From: RYN-230 sp963717125
GTDB taxonomy: Bacteria > Actinomycetota > Actinomycetes > Streptosporangiales > Streptosporangiaceae
DNA: 33,349 bases
Assembly (NCBI GenBank): GCA_963717125.1
Contig: CAVQVG010000011.1
Span: 1 to 33,349, forward strand
Reading direction: 5' to 3'
This document shows, one piece after another, positions 12,930 through 19,733 of this stretch; positions within the stretch are counted from its first letter, which is position 1, and every line of letters begins with the position of its first letter. The notes under the pieces were generated by a model. That model made no database searches. It saw only the letters and a program-made list of their open reading frames with translations, and was not told the origin of the DNA. The position numbers were made by a program, and so were the translations under genes.

Positions 12930-14120
12930 GTGACGACGACAGGGCAGGTCCCGGTCTCCGCGGCCGACCCGTTCAGCGACGGTTTCCTGGCCGACCCGTT
13001 CCGCTGGCACGGGGAACTGCGCGAGGCCGGCCCGGTGGTCTGGCTGGAGCGGTACGGCGTGTGGGCGATGGCCCGGTACGCCGAGGTGCACGAGGCGCTG
13101 CGGGACTGGGACACGTACTGCTCCTCGGCCGGGGTCGGGCTGAGCGACTTCCGCAAGGAGAAGCCGTGGCGGCCGCCCAGCCTGCTGCTGGAAGCGGACC
13201 CGCCGGAGCACGACCGGGCCCGCAAGGCGGTGGCCCGGGCGCTGTCCCCGCGGACCATCCGGGAGCTGCGCGACGACTTCACCCGGGCGGCGGGCCGGCT
13301 GGCCGCCGACCTGGTCGCGCGGGGCACGGTGGACGGCGTGACGGACATCGCGGAGGCGTTCCCGCTGCGGGTGTTCGCCGCCGCGGTGGGCCTGCCCGAG
13401 CCGGGCGGCGAGCAGCTGCTGGCCTACGGGAACATGGCGTTCAACGCGTTCGGGCCGCGGAACGAGCTGACCACGCAGTCACTGCGGCAGGCCGCGGAGG
13501 TCGGCGCCTGGATCGGCGACCGCTGCCGCCGCGCGGCGCTCGCCCCCGACGGCCTCGGCGCGCGCATCTACGCCAGCGTGGACGACGGCACGATCACCGA
13601 GGCCGAGGCGGCGCTGCTGGTCCGCTCGCTGCTCACCGCGGGCGTGGACACCACCGTGATCGGGCTCGGCTGCGCGCTGGACTGCCTGGCCCGCGACCCG
13701 GCGCAGTGGCAGCTGCTCCGGGCCGACCCGGGGCTGGCCGGCCCGGCGTTCGAGGAGTCGCTGCGGTACGCCTCGCCGGTGCAGACCTTCTTCCGCACCA
13801 CCACCCGGGACGTGACGGTGGGCGGGGTGACGATCGGCGCAGGGGAGAAGGTGCTGCTGTTCCTGGCCGCGGCCAACCGGGACCCGCGCCGCTGGGACCA
13901 GCCGGACCGCTATGACCTGCGCCGCCGGGCCAACGGCCACGTCGCGTTCGGGTTCGGCATCCACGCCTGCGTCGGTGCGGCCATGGCCCGGCTGGAAGGC
14001 GAGGTGCTGCTGGCCGCGCTGGCCCGGCGGGCCGCGGCTGGCGCGGCTGGCCCGCCGCGGCGGCGGCTGAACAACACGCTCAGCGGTTTCGCCGCGCTGC
14101 CGCTCAGCCTGCGGCCGTGA
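12930..14120 (+). CDS. Cytochrome P450, CYP199-like
   Basis: This is a soluble bacterial P450 of about 396 residues. The I-helix oxygen-activation motif LLTAGVDTT lies near 233-241, the ExxR motif in FEESLRYASP near 273, and the heme-thiolate loop FGFGIHACVGAAMARLE near 340-356 with Cys near 347. The stretches VVWLERYGVWAMARYAEVHE, KEKPWRPPSLLLEADPP and PVQTFFRTTTRDV match what I know of CYP199A enzymes. Those oxidise and O-demethylate para-substituted benzoates such as 4-methoxybenzoate. Group assignment is by recognition, not by alignment. The start is GTG 12930 (MTTTGQVPVSAADPF); ATG 12915 is possible. No ferredoxin or ferredoxin reductase lies nearby. Its 3' end overlaps that of the convergent kamA by 17 bases. 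Confidence 0.85.
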   Translation: MTTTGQVPVSAADPFSDGFLADPFRWHGELREAGPVVWLERYGVWAMARYAEVHEALRDWDTYCSSAGVGLSDFRKEKPWRPPSLLLEADPPEHDRARKAVARALSPRTIRELRDDFTRAAGRLAADLVARGTVDGVTDIAEAFPLRVFAAAVGLPEPGGEQLLAYGNMAFNAFGPRNELTTQSLRQAAEVGAWIGDRCRRAALAPDGLGARIYASVDDGTITEAEAALLVRSLLTAGVDTTVIGLGCALDCLARDPAQWQLLRADPGLAGPAFEESLRYASPVQTFFRTTTRDVTVGGVTIGAGEKVLLFLAAANRDPRRWDQPDRYDLRRRANGHVAFGFGIHACVGAAMARLEGEVLLAALARRAAAGAAGPPRRRLNNTLSGFAALPLSLRP

Positions 14121-15483
14121 CCGGCTCGGGCTCGGCGGCGCGCTCCCGCCACCACTGCTGGCCCGCCCCGGGCAGCAGGTGGATCGGGTCGTAGTAGGCG
14201 TACTCCCGGCTCAGCGCCAGCGGGTCCTCGGTTTCGACCGAGGTCCGGTAGTTCTTGGTCCAGTACGAGATGCCCAGCTCGGTGTCGTACCGCGACACCT
14301 GGTGCACCCAGCGCTTGCCGACGTACGGCACGTCACAGATCATCCGCGGGGTCGCGAACCCGGGCAGGTAGCCCATGATCTGGTGCTGCAGGTCCTGCGC
14401 CTGGGCCAGGGACAGCCGCCAGTGCTCGCTGCCCGGGATCATGTCGCACATGTAGAAGTAGTACGGCATGATCCGGGCCTCATCCAGCAGCACGAAGCAC
14501 AGGTCGAGCAGCGCCTCCGTGGTGTCGTTGACGCCGTGCAGCAGCACGCCCTGGTTGCGCACGTCGCGGATCCCGGTGTCCAGCATGGCCTGCGTGGCCT
14601 TCGCCACCAGCGGGGTGACCGACTGGGCCGCGTTCACATGGGTGTGGATCGCAATGCTCACGCCGCGCTGGCGGGCCTTGGCCGCCAGCCGCTCCATGCC
14701 GGCCCGGACGTCGCCGGCCAGCCAGTGCTGCGGCAGTCCCATCAGCGCCTTGGTGGCCAGCCGGATGTCCCGGATGTTGCTGATGTCCAGCAGCGAGCCG
14801 ACGAACGCCTCCAGCCGGGGCCAGGGCAGGTTGGCCACGTCGCCGCCGGATACCACCACGTCGCGGACGCCGGGAGTGGCCTGCAGGTACTCGATCATGG
14901 CGCTGAGCCGGTCGGCGGGCGGCAGGCCGAACTTGTGCTTGGTGGTGCTCGGCGTCGGGTTGCCGACCAGGTCCATCCGGGTGCAGTGGCCGCAGTACTG
15001 CGGGCAGGTGGGCAGCACCTCGGCCAGCACCTTGGTCGGGTACCGGTGGGTGAGCCCTTCCACCGCCCACATCTCGGCCTCATGCAGCGAGTCGCGGGAC
15101 GCGTACGGGTGGGACGGCCAGTCGGCGCGCCGGTCGCTGAACACCGGGATCATGTACCGGCGCACCGGGTCGGCGTAGAACGCCTCGGTGAAGCCGGGCT
15201 GGTCCGGCGCCAGCCGCGGCGCCATGGTGTTCAGCATCTGGGGCGTCACCAGCATGGACATGGTGGCCCGCTCGCGCTGGTCGCGCTCCAGGTCGGCGAG
15301 GAACGCCTCGCTCAGCCCGGGCCCGGTCAGCGCGCTGAGCTGGCGCAGGTTCTTCACGCAGTGCGCGCGCTGCCACTGGGCCGACTCCCACTCGGCCGCG
15401 GTCACCCCGGACCAGGCCGGGAAGCGCTGCCAGTCCGGCTCGGCAAGCCGGGCACGCCGGTACGCGTAGGGCTGGCTGACCAC
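14104..15483 (-). CDS. kamA: Lysine 2,3-aminomutase (radical SAM, PLP)
   Basis: KamA interconverts L-lysine and beta-lysine with a [4Fe-4S] cluster, SAM and PLP, the first step of this lysine degradation route. The cluster motif CxxxCxxC is TCPQYCGHCTR with Cys near 160, 164 and 167. Further family segments are RYPTKVLAEVLP, VVVSGGD, RLATKALMGLPQHW, QGVLLHGVND and YYFYMCDMIPGSEHWR. The PLP lysine is expected in VPYVGKRW (Lys near 389). Here the usual GGGGK run is replaced by PYVGK, and the protein is longer (459 residues against about 416 in Clostridium), so it is a divergent actinobacterial form. Its neighbours kamD, kamE, kdd and kal make the lysine assignment firm. The start is GTG 15483 with GGAGG 7 bases upstream. 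It is divergent from kdd across a 106-base AT-richer region. Confidence 0.9.
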   Translation of the reverse strand: MVSQPYAYRRARLAEPDWQRFPAWSGVTAAEWESAQWQRAHCVKNLRQLSALTGPGLSEAFLADLERDQRERATMSMLVTPQMLNTMAPRLAPDQPGFTEAFYADPVRRYMIPVFSDRRADWPSHPYASRDSLHEAEMWAVEGLTHRYPTKVLAEVLPTCPQYCGHCTRMDLVGNPTPSTTKHKFGLPPADRLSAMIEYLQATPGVRDVVVSGGDVANLPWPRLEAFVGSLLDISNIRDIRLATKALMGLPQHWLAGDVRAGMERLAAKARQRGVSIAIHTHVNAAQSVTPLVAKATQAMLDTGIRDVRNQGVLLHGVNDTTEALLDLCFVLLDEARIMPYYFYMCDMIPGSEHWRLSLAQAQDLQHQIMGYLPGFATPRMICDVPYVGKRWVHQVSRYDTELGISYWTKNYRTSVETEDPLALSREYAYYDPIHLLPGAGQQWWRERAAEPEPVTAAG

Positions 15484-15589
15484 GGGACCACCTCCGCTCC
15501 GGACACTACGTCGTTGAACGATATCCTTCCATACGCATTCCTAACAAAAGAAGATAGTGTCATATCAGATCTCTACAGGAAGACTTACG
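15484..15589. promoter_or_regulatory. Divergent kamA / kdd promoter region with palindrome
   Basis: This 106-base spacer is distinctly AT-rich for the window (15522-15580 especially). It holds a perfect 11-base palindrome, TCGTTGAACGA (15511-15521), about 30 bases upstream of kamA and about 70 upstream of kdd. It is a good candidate operator for one regulator of both arms of the lysine pathway. No regulator gene lies beside it. Confidence 0.5.
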
Positions 15590-16651
15590 GTGACTGGATC
15601 GCGTGAGCGCCGCCCGGGCGGTTCCCCGCTCGGCCTGCACCGGGTGATCAAGCCCGCGGGTGTGCTACCGCAGGCCGCCTGGCGGCTCGACAACGGCCCG
15701 GCTATCTGGCCCGACGAGGTCCGGGTGCGGATCGACCGGCTCAATCTGGATGCCGCGTCCTTCCGGCAACTGCTGGAATCCACCGGCGGCTCGGCGGCCG
15801 CGATGCGCGGCGCGGTGCTGGAGATCGTCGCCGACCGCGGGAAGATGCAGAACCCGGTGACCGGGTCCGGCGGCATGCTGACCGGGGTGGTCGAGGAGGC
15901 CGGCCCGGAGTCGCCGCTGGGGCTGGCCGCCGGGGACCGGATCGCCACCCTGGTCTCGCTCAGCCTGACCCCGCTGGCCATCGCCGACGGCCTGGCCCGC
16001 TGGGACGGGCGGTCCGAGCAGGTGCCGTGCGCCGGCCACGCGATCTTGTTCGGCCGGTCCATCGCCGCGGTGCTGCCCGGTGACCTGCCGGCCGCGCTGG
16101 CCCTGGCCGTGCTGGACGTGTGCGGCGCACCCGCGCTGACCGAGCGGGTGGTCCGCGCCGCGGTGGCCCCCGTGGTCGCCATCCTCGGCGCGGGCGGGAA
16201 GAGCGGGTCGCTGTCCGCGGCGGCCGCCCGCCGGGCCGGCGCCGCCGCCGTGATCGGCGTCGTGCCGGCCGAGCCGGAGGCGGCCGCGGTCCGCGCGGCC
16301 GGGCTGGCCAGCCAGGTCGTCATCGCGGACGCCCGCGACCCGGTCGCGCTGAGCGAGGCGGTCCGGTCGGCCGGCGGCCCCGCGGACGTGACCGTGGTCT
16401 GCGTGGACGTGCCCGGCTGCGAGGGCGGCGCGGTGCTGGCCACCGCCCAGGGCGGCACGGTGATCTTCTTCTCGATGGCCACCTCGTTCACCGCGGCCGC
16501 GCTCGGCGCCGAGGGCGTGGCCGCCGACGTGACCATGCTGATCGGCAACGGGTATGTCCCCGGGCACGCGCACCTGGCACTGGACCTGATCCGGACCGAG
16601 CCCGCCATCCGCGGTCTCTTCGAGGCGCGCCTGGAACGCGAAGTCGGTTAG
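15590..16651 (+). CDS. kdd: L-erythro-3,5-diaminohexanoate dehydrogenase
   Basis: Kdd oxidatively deaminates 3,5-diaminohexanoate to 3-keto-5-aminohexanoate with NAD(P), the third step of the pathway. The protein starts MTGSRERRPGGSPLGLHRV, has a GroES-like first half with KMQNPVTGSGGMLTG, and a Rossmann half with VAILGAGGKSGSLSAAAAR near residues 195-213, followed by VPGCEGGAVLATAQGG and FFSMATSF. These segments are typical of Kdd. It has about 353 residues, the family size. I chose GTG 15590 because AGGAAG lies about 9 bases upstream and family similarity starts there; an upstream ATG (15557) is in the AT-rich promoter zone. kamD follows 30 bases downstream in the same operon. Confidence 0.9.
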   Translation: MTGSRERRPGGSPLGLHRVIKPAGVLPQAAWRLDNGPAIWPDEVRVRIDRLNLDAASFRQLLESTGGSAAAMRGAVLEIVADRGKMQNPVTGSGGMLTGVVEEAGPESPLGLAAGDRIATLVSLSLTPLAIADGLARWDGRSEQVPCAGHAILFGRSIAAVLPGDLPAALALAVLDVCGAPALTERVVRAAVAPVVAILGAGGKSGSLSAAAARRAGAAAVIGVVPAEPEAAAVRAAGLASQVVIADARDPVALSEAVRSAGGPADVTVVCVDVPGCEGGAVLATAQGGTVIFFSMATSFTAAALGAEGVAADVTMLIGNGYVPGHAHLALDLIRTEPAIRGLFEARLEREVG

Positions 16652-16681
16652 CGCGGTGATGGAAAACTGAGGAGGACACCG

Positions 16682-18238
16682 GTGGAACCGAGGCTGCGGC
16701 TGGATCCCGCACAGGTTGCCGAGGCCAGGGAGCTGGCCCGCACCGCGGGCGCGCCCATCGTCGAGCTGGCCAGGACGCACAGCACGGTGTCGGTGGAACG
16801 CGCCGTGCTCCGGCTGGGCGGCCTGGACGGCGCCGACGGCGACGGCATGCCGTGGGTGAACCGGCTGGCGGACGCGGTCGCCGGCAGCGCCGGGCTGGAG
16901 CACGGGGTAGCCCTGCCGGCCTGGGACGCGCTGCTGACCGGGGGTTACCCGGACCTGGCCGCGCTGGCCCGGGATGCCGCCGCCGGGGCGGTCAAGTTCC
17001 GCATCCCCGAGGGGAAAGACGCGACGGCCGCCAGGAAGTCCGCGCGGGCCGCGCTGGCCCAGGGCTTCGCCGCCATCGACGCGCGGCGGGCCGAGCGGAC
17101 CGCGATGATCGGCGCGACGGCTGACCCGCCGAAGCCGTGGATCTACCTGATCGTGGCCACCGGGGACATCTACGAGGACATCCCGCAGGCGCAGGCCGCG
17201 GCGCGGGAGGGCGCGGACATCGTGGCGGTGATCCGGTCCACCGGCCAGTCGCTGCTGGACTACGTGCCCGAGGGGGCGACCCGGGAGGGCTTCGCGGGCA
17301 CCTACGCCACCCGGGAGAACTTCCGGCTGATGCGGGCCGCGCTCGATGACGTGTCCCGCGAGCTGGGCCGCTACGTGCGGCTGACCAACTACGCGTCCGG
17401 GCTGTGCATGCCGGAGATCGCCGCGCTGGCCGGCCTGGAGCGGCTGGACATGATGCTGAACGACTGCATGTACGGCATCATCTTCCGGGACATCAACCCG
17501 CCGCGGACGTTCATCGACCAGCGGTTCGCCCGGCAGATCCACGCCCGGGCCGGGATCATCATCAACACCGGCGAGGACAACTATCTGACCACGGCGGACG
17601 CGGTGGACGCCGCGCACACCGTGGTGGTCAGCCAGCTGCTCAACGAGTTCTTCGCCAAGGAGGCCGGGCTGGCCGACGGGCAGCTGGGCCTGGGCCACGC
17701 GTTCGAGATCAACCCGGACGTCCCCGATTCGTTCGTGCTCGAGCTGGCGCACGCCCAGCTGGTCCGCGAGCTGTTCCCGGCCGCGCCGCTGAAGTACATG
17801 CCGCCGACCAAGCACATGACCGGCAACGTGTTCGCCGGCTACCTGCTGGACGCGTTCTTCAACCTGGCCGGGGTGATGACCGACCAGTCCATCCTGCTGA
17901 TCGGGATGATGACCGAGGGGATCCACACCCCGTTCCTGTCCGACCGCGACCTCGCGCTGGAGAACGCCCGGTACGTGGCCCGCGCCGCGGCCCGGCTCGG
18001 CGAGAACTTCCGGCCGCCCGCGGGCGGCTTCGTCGAGCGGCGGGCCCAGCAGGTGCTCGGCGAGGCGGTCGACCTGCTCCGCCGGATAAACCGGGATGGT
18101 TTGCTTAACGCCATTGCCGAGGGCACGTTCGGCGTCACCCGGCGCCCGGCCGACGGCGGCCGCGGACTGGACGGAGTCATCGAGCAGGCGGAGGGTTACT
18201 ACAACCCGGCCGCCGAGTTCCTGGAGGCCACGTCATGA
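16682..18238 (+). CDS. kamD: Lysine 5,6-aminomutase alpha subunit
   Basis: KamD is the catalytic TIM-barrel subunit of the adenosylcobalamin- and PLP-dependent aminomutase that turns beta-lysine into 3,5-diaminohexanoate (also D-lysine into 2,5-diaminohexanoate). The 518-residue protein shows VKFRIPEGKDATAARKSA, YLIVATGDIYEDIPQAQAAA, DIVAVIRSTGQSLLDYVPEG, TNYASGLCMPEIA, MMLNDCMYGIIFRDINPPR and KYMPPTKHMTGN, all characteristic of KamD. The start is GTG 16682 behind a strong GAGGAGG. The stop overlaps the kamE start as ATGA, so the two subunits are translationally coupled, as expected for a 1:1 complex. Activity requires vitamin B12; no B12 gene or riboswitch is seen here. Confidence 0.95.
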   Translation: MEPRLRLDPAQVAEARELARTAGAPIVELARTHSTVSVERAVLRLGGLDGADGDGMPWVNRLADAVAGSAGLEHGVALPAWDALLTGGYPDLAALARDAAAGAVKFRIPEGKDATAARKSARAALAQGFAAIDARRAERTAMIGATADPPKPWIYLIVATGDIYEDIPQAQAAAREGADIVAVIRSTGQSLLDYVPEGATREGFAGTYATRENFRLMRAALDDVSRELGRYVRLTNYASGLCMPEIAALAGLERLDMMLNDCMYGIIFRDINPPRTFIDQRFARQIHARAGIIINTGEDNYLTTADAVDAAHTVVVSQLLNEFFAKEAGLADGQLGLGHAFEINPDVPDSFVLELAHAQLVRELFPAAPLKYMPPTKHMTGNVFAGYLLDAFFNLAGVMTDQSILLIGMMTEGIHTPFLSDRDLALENARYVARAAARLGENFRPPAGGFVERRAQQVLGEAVDLLRRINRDGLLNAIAEGTFGVTRRPADGGRGLDGVIEQAEGYYNPAAEFLEATS

Positions 18239-19008
18239 CGGGCACGGTGCTACGTCCCTACGGAGACACCACGGGCGACGGGCAGATCCAGGTGTCATTT
18301 ACCCTGCCGCTGGCGTTCGGCAACGAAGAAGAGCGGGCGCTCGCCGAGGGGGCAGCGTTGCAGCTGGCCGGCAAGATGGGGCTGGAGCCGGCCATGGTGG
18401 TGCACGCCAAGGCGATGGGGCCGGCCTTCACGTTCTTCATCGTCTACGGGCGGGTAAGTCACCTTGTTGACATTTCCGCCGTCACCGTGGCCCGGCGGGA
18501 GTTCCCGCTGCTCTCCCCGGCCGAGATCAACCTGCGGGTGCGCGCCGGGCTGGGCCGCAAGCTGGTCGTGCTCGGCGCGTGTATCGGCACCGACGCGCAC
18601 ACCGTGGGCATCGACGCGATCCTCAACGTCAAGGGGCACGCGGGGGAGAAGGGCCTGGAGTACTACCGGGAGATCCGGGTGGTGAACCTGGGCGCGCAGG
18701 TGGACGTGGCCGACCTGGTGGCGCGGGCCCGGGCCGAGCGGGCCGACGCGGTGCTGGTCAGCCAGGTGGTTACGCAGCGTGAGGCGCACCTGGCGGGCGC
18801 CCGGGCGCTGTCCGCCTCGTTCCGGGCGGACTACCCGGAGGGCCCGCCGCTGCTCGTGGTGGGCGGCCCGCGGTTCGACCCGGCGATGGCCGCCAGCCTG
18901 GGCGTGGACAAGATCTTCGGCCGCGGTACCACGCCGCGTGAGGTGGCCAGCTACCTGGTGCACGCGCTGGCGCCCGAGCCGGTGGCGGCCACGGCAGGTG
19001 CGGCGTGA
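18235..19008 (+). CDS. kamE: Lysine 5,6-aminomutase beta subunit
   Basis: KamE binds adenosylcobalamin and contributes the PLP-binding lysine of the aminomutase. The 257-residue protein has an N-terminal dimerisation part (QVSFTLPLAFGNEEERALAE), then the base-off B12 motif, GTDAHTVGIDAI, with the cobalt-ligating His near 122. NVKGHAGEKGLEYY follows; one of its lysines probably holds PLP. The Rossmann B12 domain continues with VVNLGAQV, VLVSQVVTQREAH and LLVVGGPRFDPAMAASLGVD. It overlaps kamD upstream (ATGA) and kal downstream (stop TGA inside GTGA), so kdd-kamD-kamE-kal reads as one tightly coupled operon. Nothing is missing or broken. Confidence 0.95.
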   Translation: MTGTVLRPYGDTTGDGQIQVSFTLPLAFGNEEERALAEGAALQLAGKMGLEPAMVVHAKAMGPAFTFFIVYGRVSHLVDISAVTVARREFPLLSPAEINLRVRAGLGRKLVVLGACIGTDAHTVGIDAILNVKGHAGEKGLEYYREIRVVNLGAQVDVADLVARARAERADAVLVSQVVTQREAHLAGARALSASFRADYPEGPPLLVVGGPRFDPAMAASLGVDKIFGRGTTPREVASYLVHALAPEPVAATAGAA

Positions 19009-19388
19009 CCGGCCAGCACGATGGGGTGGCCGTCATGCACCGCCGGTACGTGCCCGCCAGCCACGCGCACTACGGCGGCAACCTGGTGGACGGCGCCTAC
19101 GTGCTCGGCCTGTTCGGCGACGTGGCGACCGAGGTGGCTATCCGGACGGACGGCGACGAGGGCCTGTTCGCCTCGTACTCCGACGTGCAGTTCCGCGCCC
19201 CGGTGCTGGCCGGGGACGTGATCGAGGTGACGGCCACGGTGCTCCGGACCGGCCGGCGCAGCCGGGACCTGGCCTTCGAGGCCCGCGTGGTGTGCCGGGC
19301 CGATCCCGGGCAGAGCCCGTCCGCGTCGGTCGTGCTGGCTGAGCCGCTCATCGCGGTGACCGCCACCGGCACCATCGTGGTTCCCTAG
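19005..19388 (+). CDS. kal: 3-aminobutyryl-CoA ammonia lyase
   Basis: Kal is a small hotdog-fold enzyme that removes ammonia from L-3-aminobutyryl-CoA to give crotonyl-CoA, the last dedicated step of the pathway. The 127-residue protein shows the family run RRYVPASHAHYGGNLVDGAY, then LGLFGDVATEVAIRTDGDEG and LFASYSDVQFRAPVLAGDVI. These are very close to the Kal proteins I know, and placement directly behind kamE confirms the role. The start is GTG 19005, overlapping the kamE stop. A 7-base-stem hairpin follows the stop. The preceding enzyme, 3-keto-5-aminohexanoate cleavage enzyme (Kce), which makes its substrate, is not encoded in this window. Confidence 0.9.
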   Translation: MTGQHDGVAVMHRRYVPASHAHYGGNLVDGAYVLGLFGDVATEVAIRTDGDEGLFASYSDVQFRAPVLAGDVIEVTATVLRTGRRSRDLAFEARVVCRADPGQSPSASVVLAEPLIAVTATGTIVVP

Positions 19389-19390
19389 CT

Positions 19391-19412
19391 AGCACCGTTC
19401 CGTAGCGGTGCT
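19391..19412 (+). terminator. Hairpin after the kam operon
   Basis: AGCACCG (19391-19397) pairs perfectly with CGGTGCT (19406-19412) around an 8-base loop, starting 3 bases after the kal stop. There is no T run, as is usual for actinobacterial terminators. Confidence 0.6.
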
Positions 19413-19523
19413 GGTTCCCGTCCCGCGTGTTCGGGGGGCACGGGGCCGCTGGCTGCACTAGTCTGGCGGTCTTCCCCTTCCCCACCTGCCACGCTTCGCA
19501 GCCATGCGCGGAAATGGGACACG

Positions 19524-19733
19524 ATGCCGAGATTCGAGCTCAGCCGCCGCCTGCGCACCCGTAAGGACAGCGCGGACCGCGACCGCGCCGACCAGGCCAG
19601 CAAGACCTGGCAGGCGCTGCTCGGCCCGTTCAGCCACCGGCCGCCGGAGCCGGCCCGGCAGCCGGCGGCTGAACGGATTCCGGCTAGTCCACCGAGCCGA
19701 AGGACTGGATCTCCGCCCGCTCGGTCTCGGTGA
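19524..19733 (+). CDS. Doubtful small basic hypothetical protein
   Basis: An ATG at 19524 opens a 69-residue frame, MPRFELSRRLRTRKDSADRD, rich in Arg, Asp and Pro and without a recognisable domain. The first 50 residues fall in the otherwise empty gap between kal and acs. The rest overlaps the 3' end of acs on the other strand. The ribosome binding site is weak. It may be real but I would not rely on it. Apart from this frame and the hairpin at 19391, the 19413-19683 stretch shows nothing recognisable. Confidence 0.3.
   Translation: MPRFELSRRLRTRKDSADRDRADQASKTWQALLGPFSHRPPEPARQPAAERIPASPPSRRTGSPPARSR

Noticed and set aside
14104..15483. EF-P lysine aminomutase EpmB instead of KamA
   Set aside because: It is much longer than EpmB, there is no efp or epmA nearby, and it is divergent from kdd-kamDE-kal.
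15665..17926. Open minus-strand frame of 753 codons opposite kdd and kamD
   Set aside because: It spans two real genes antisense and has shadow-type composition.
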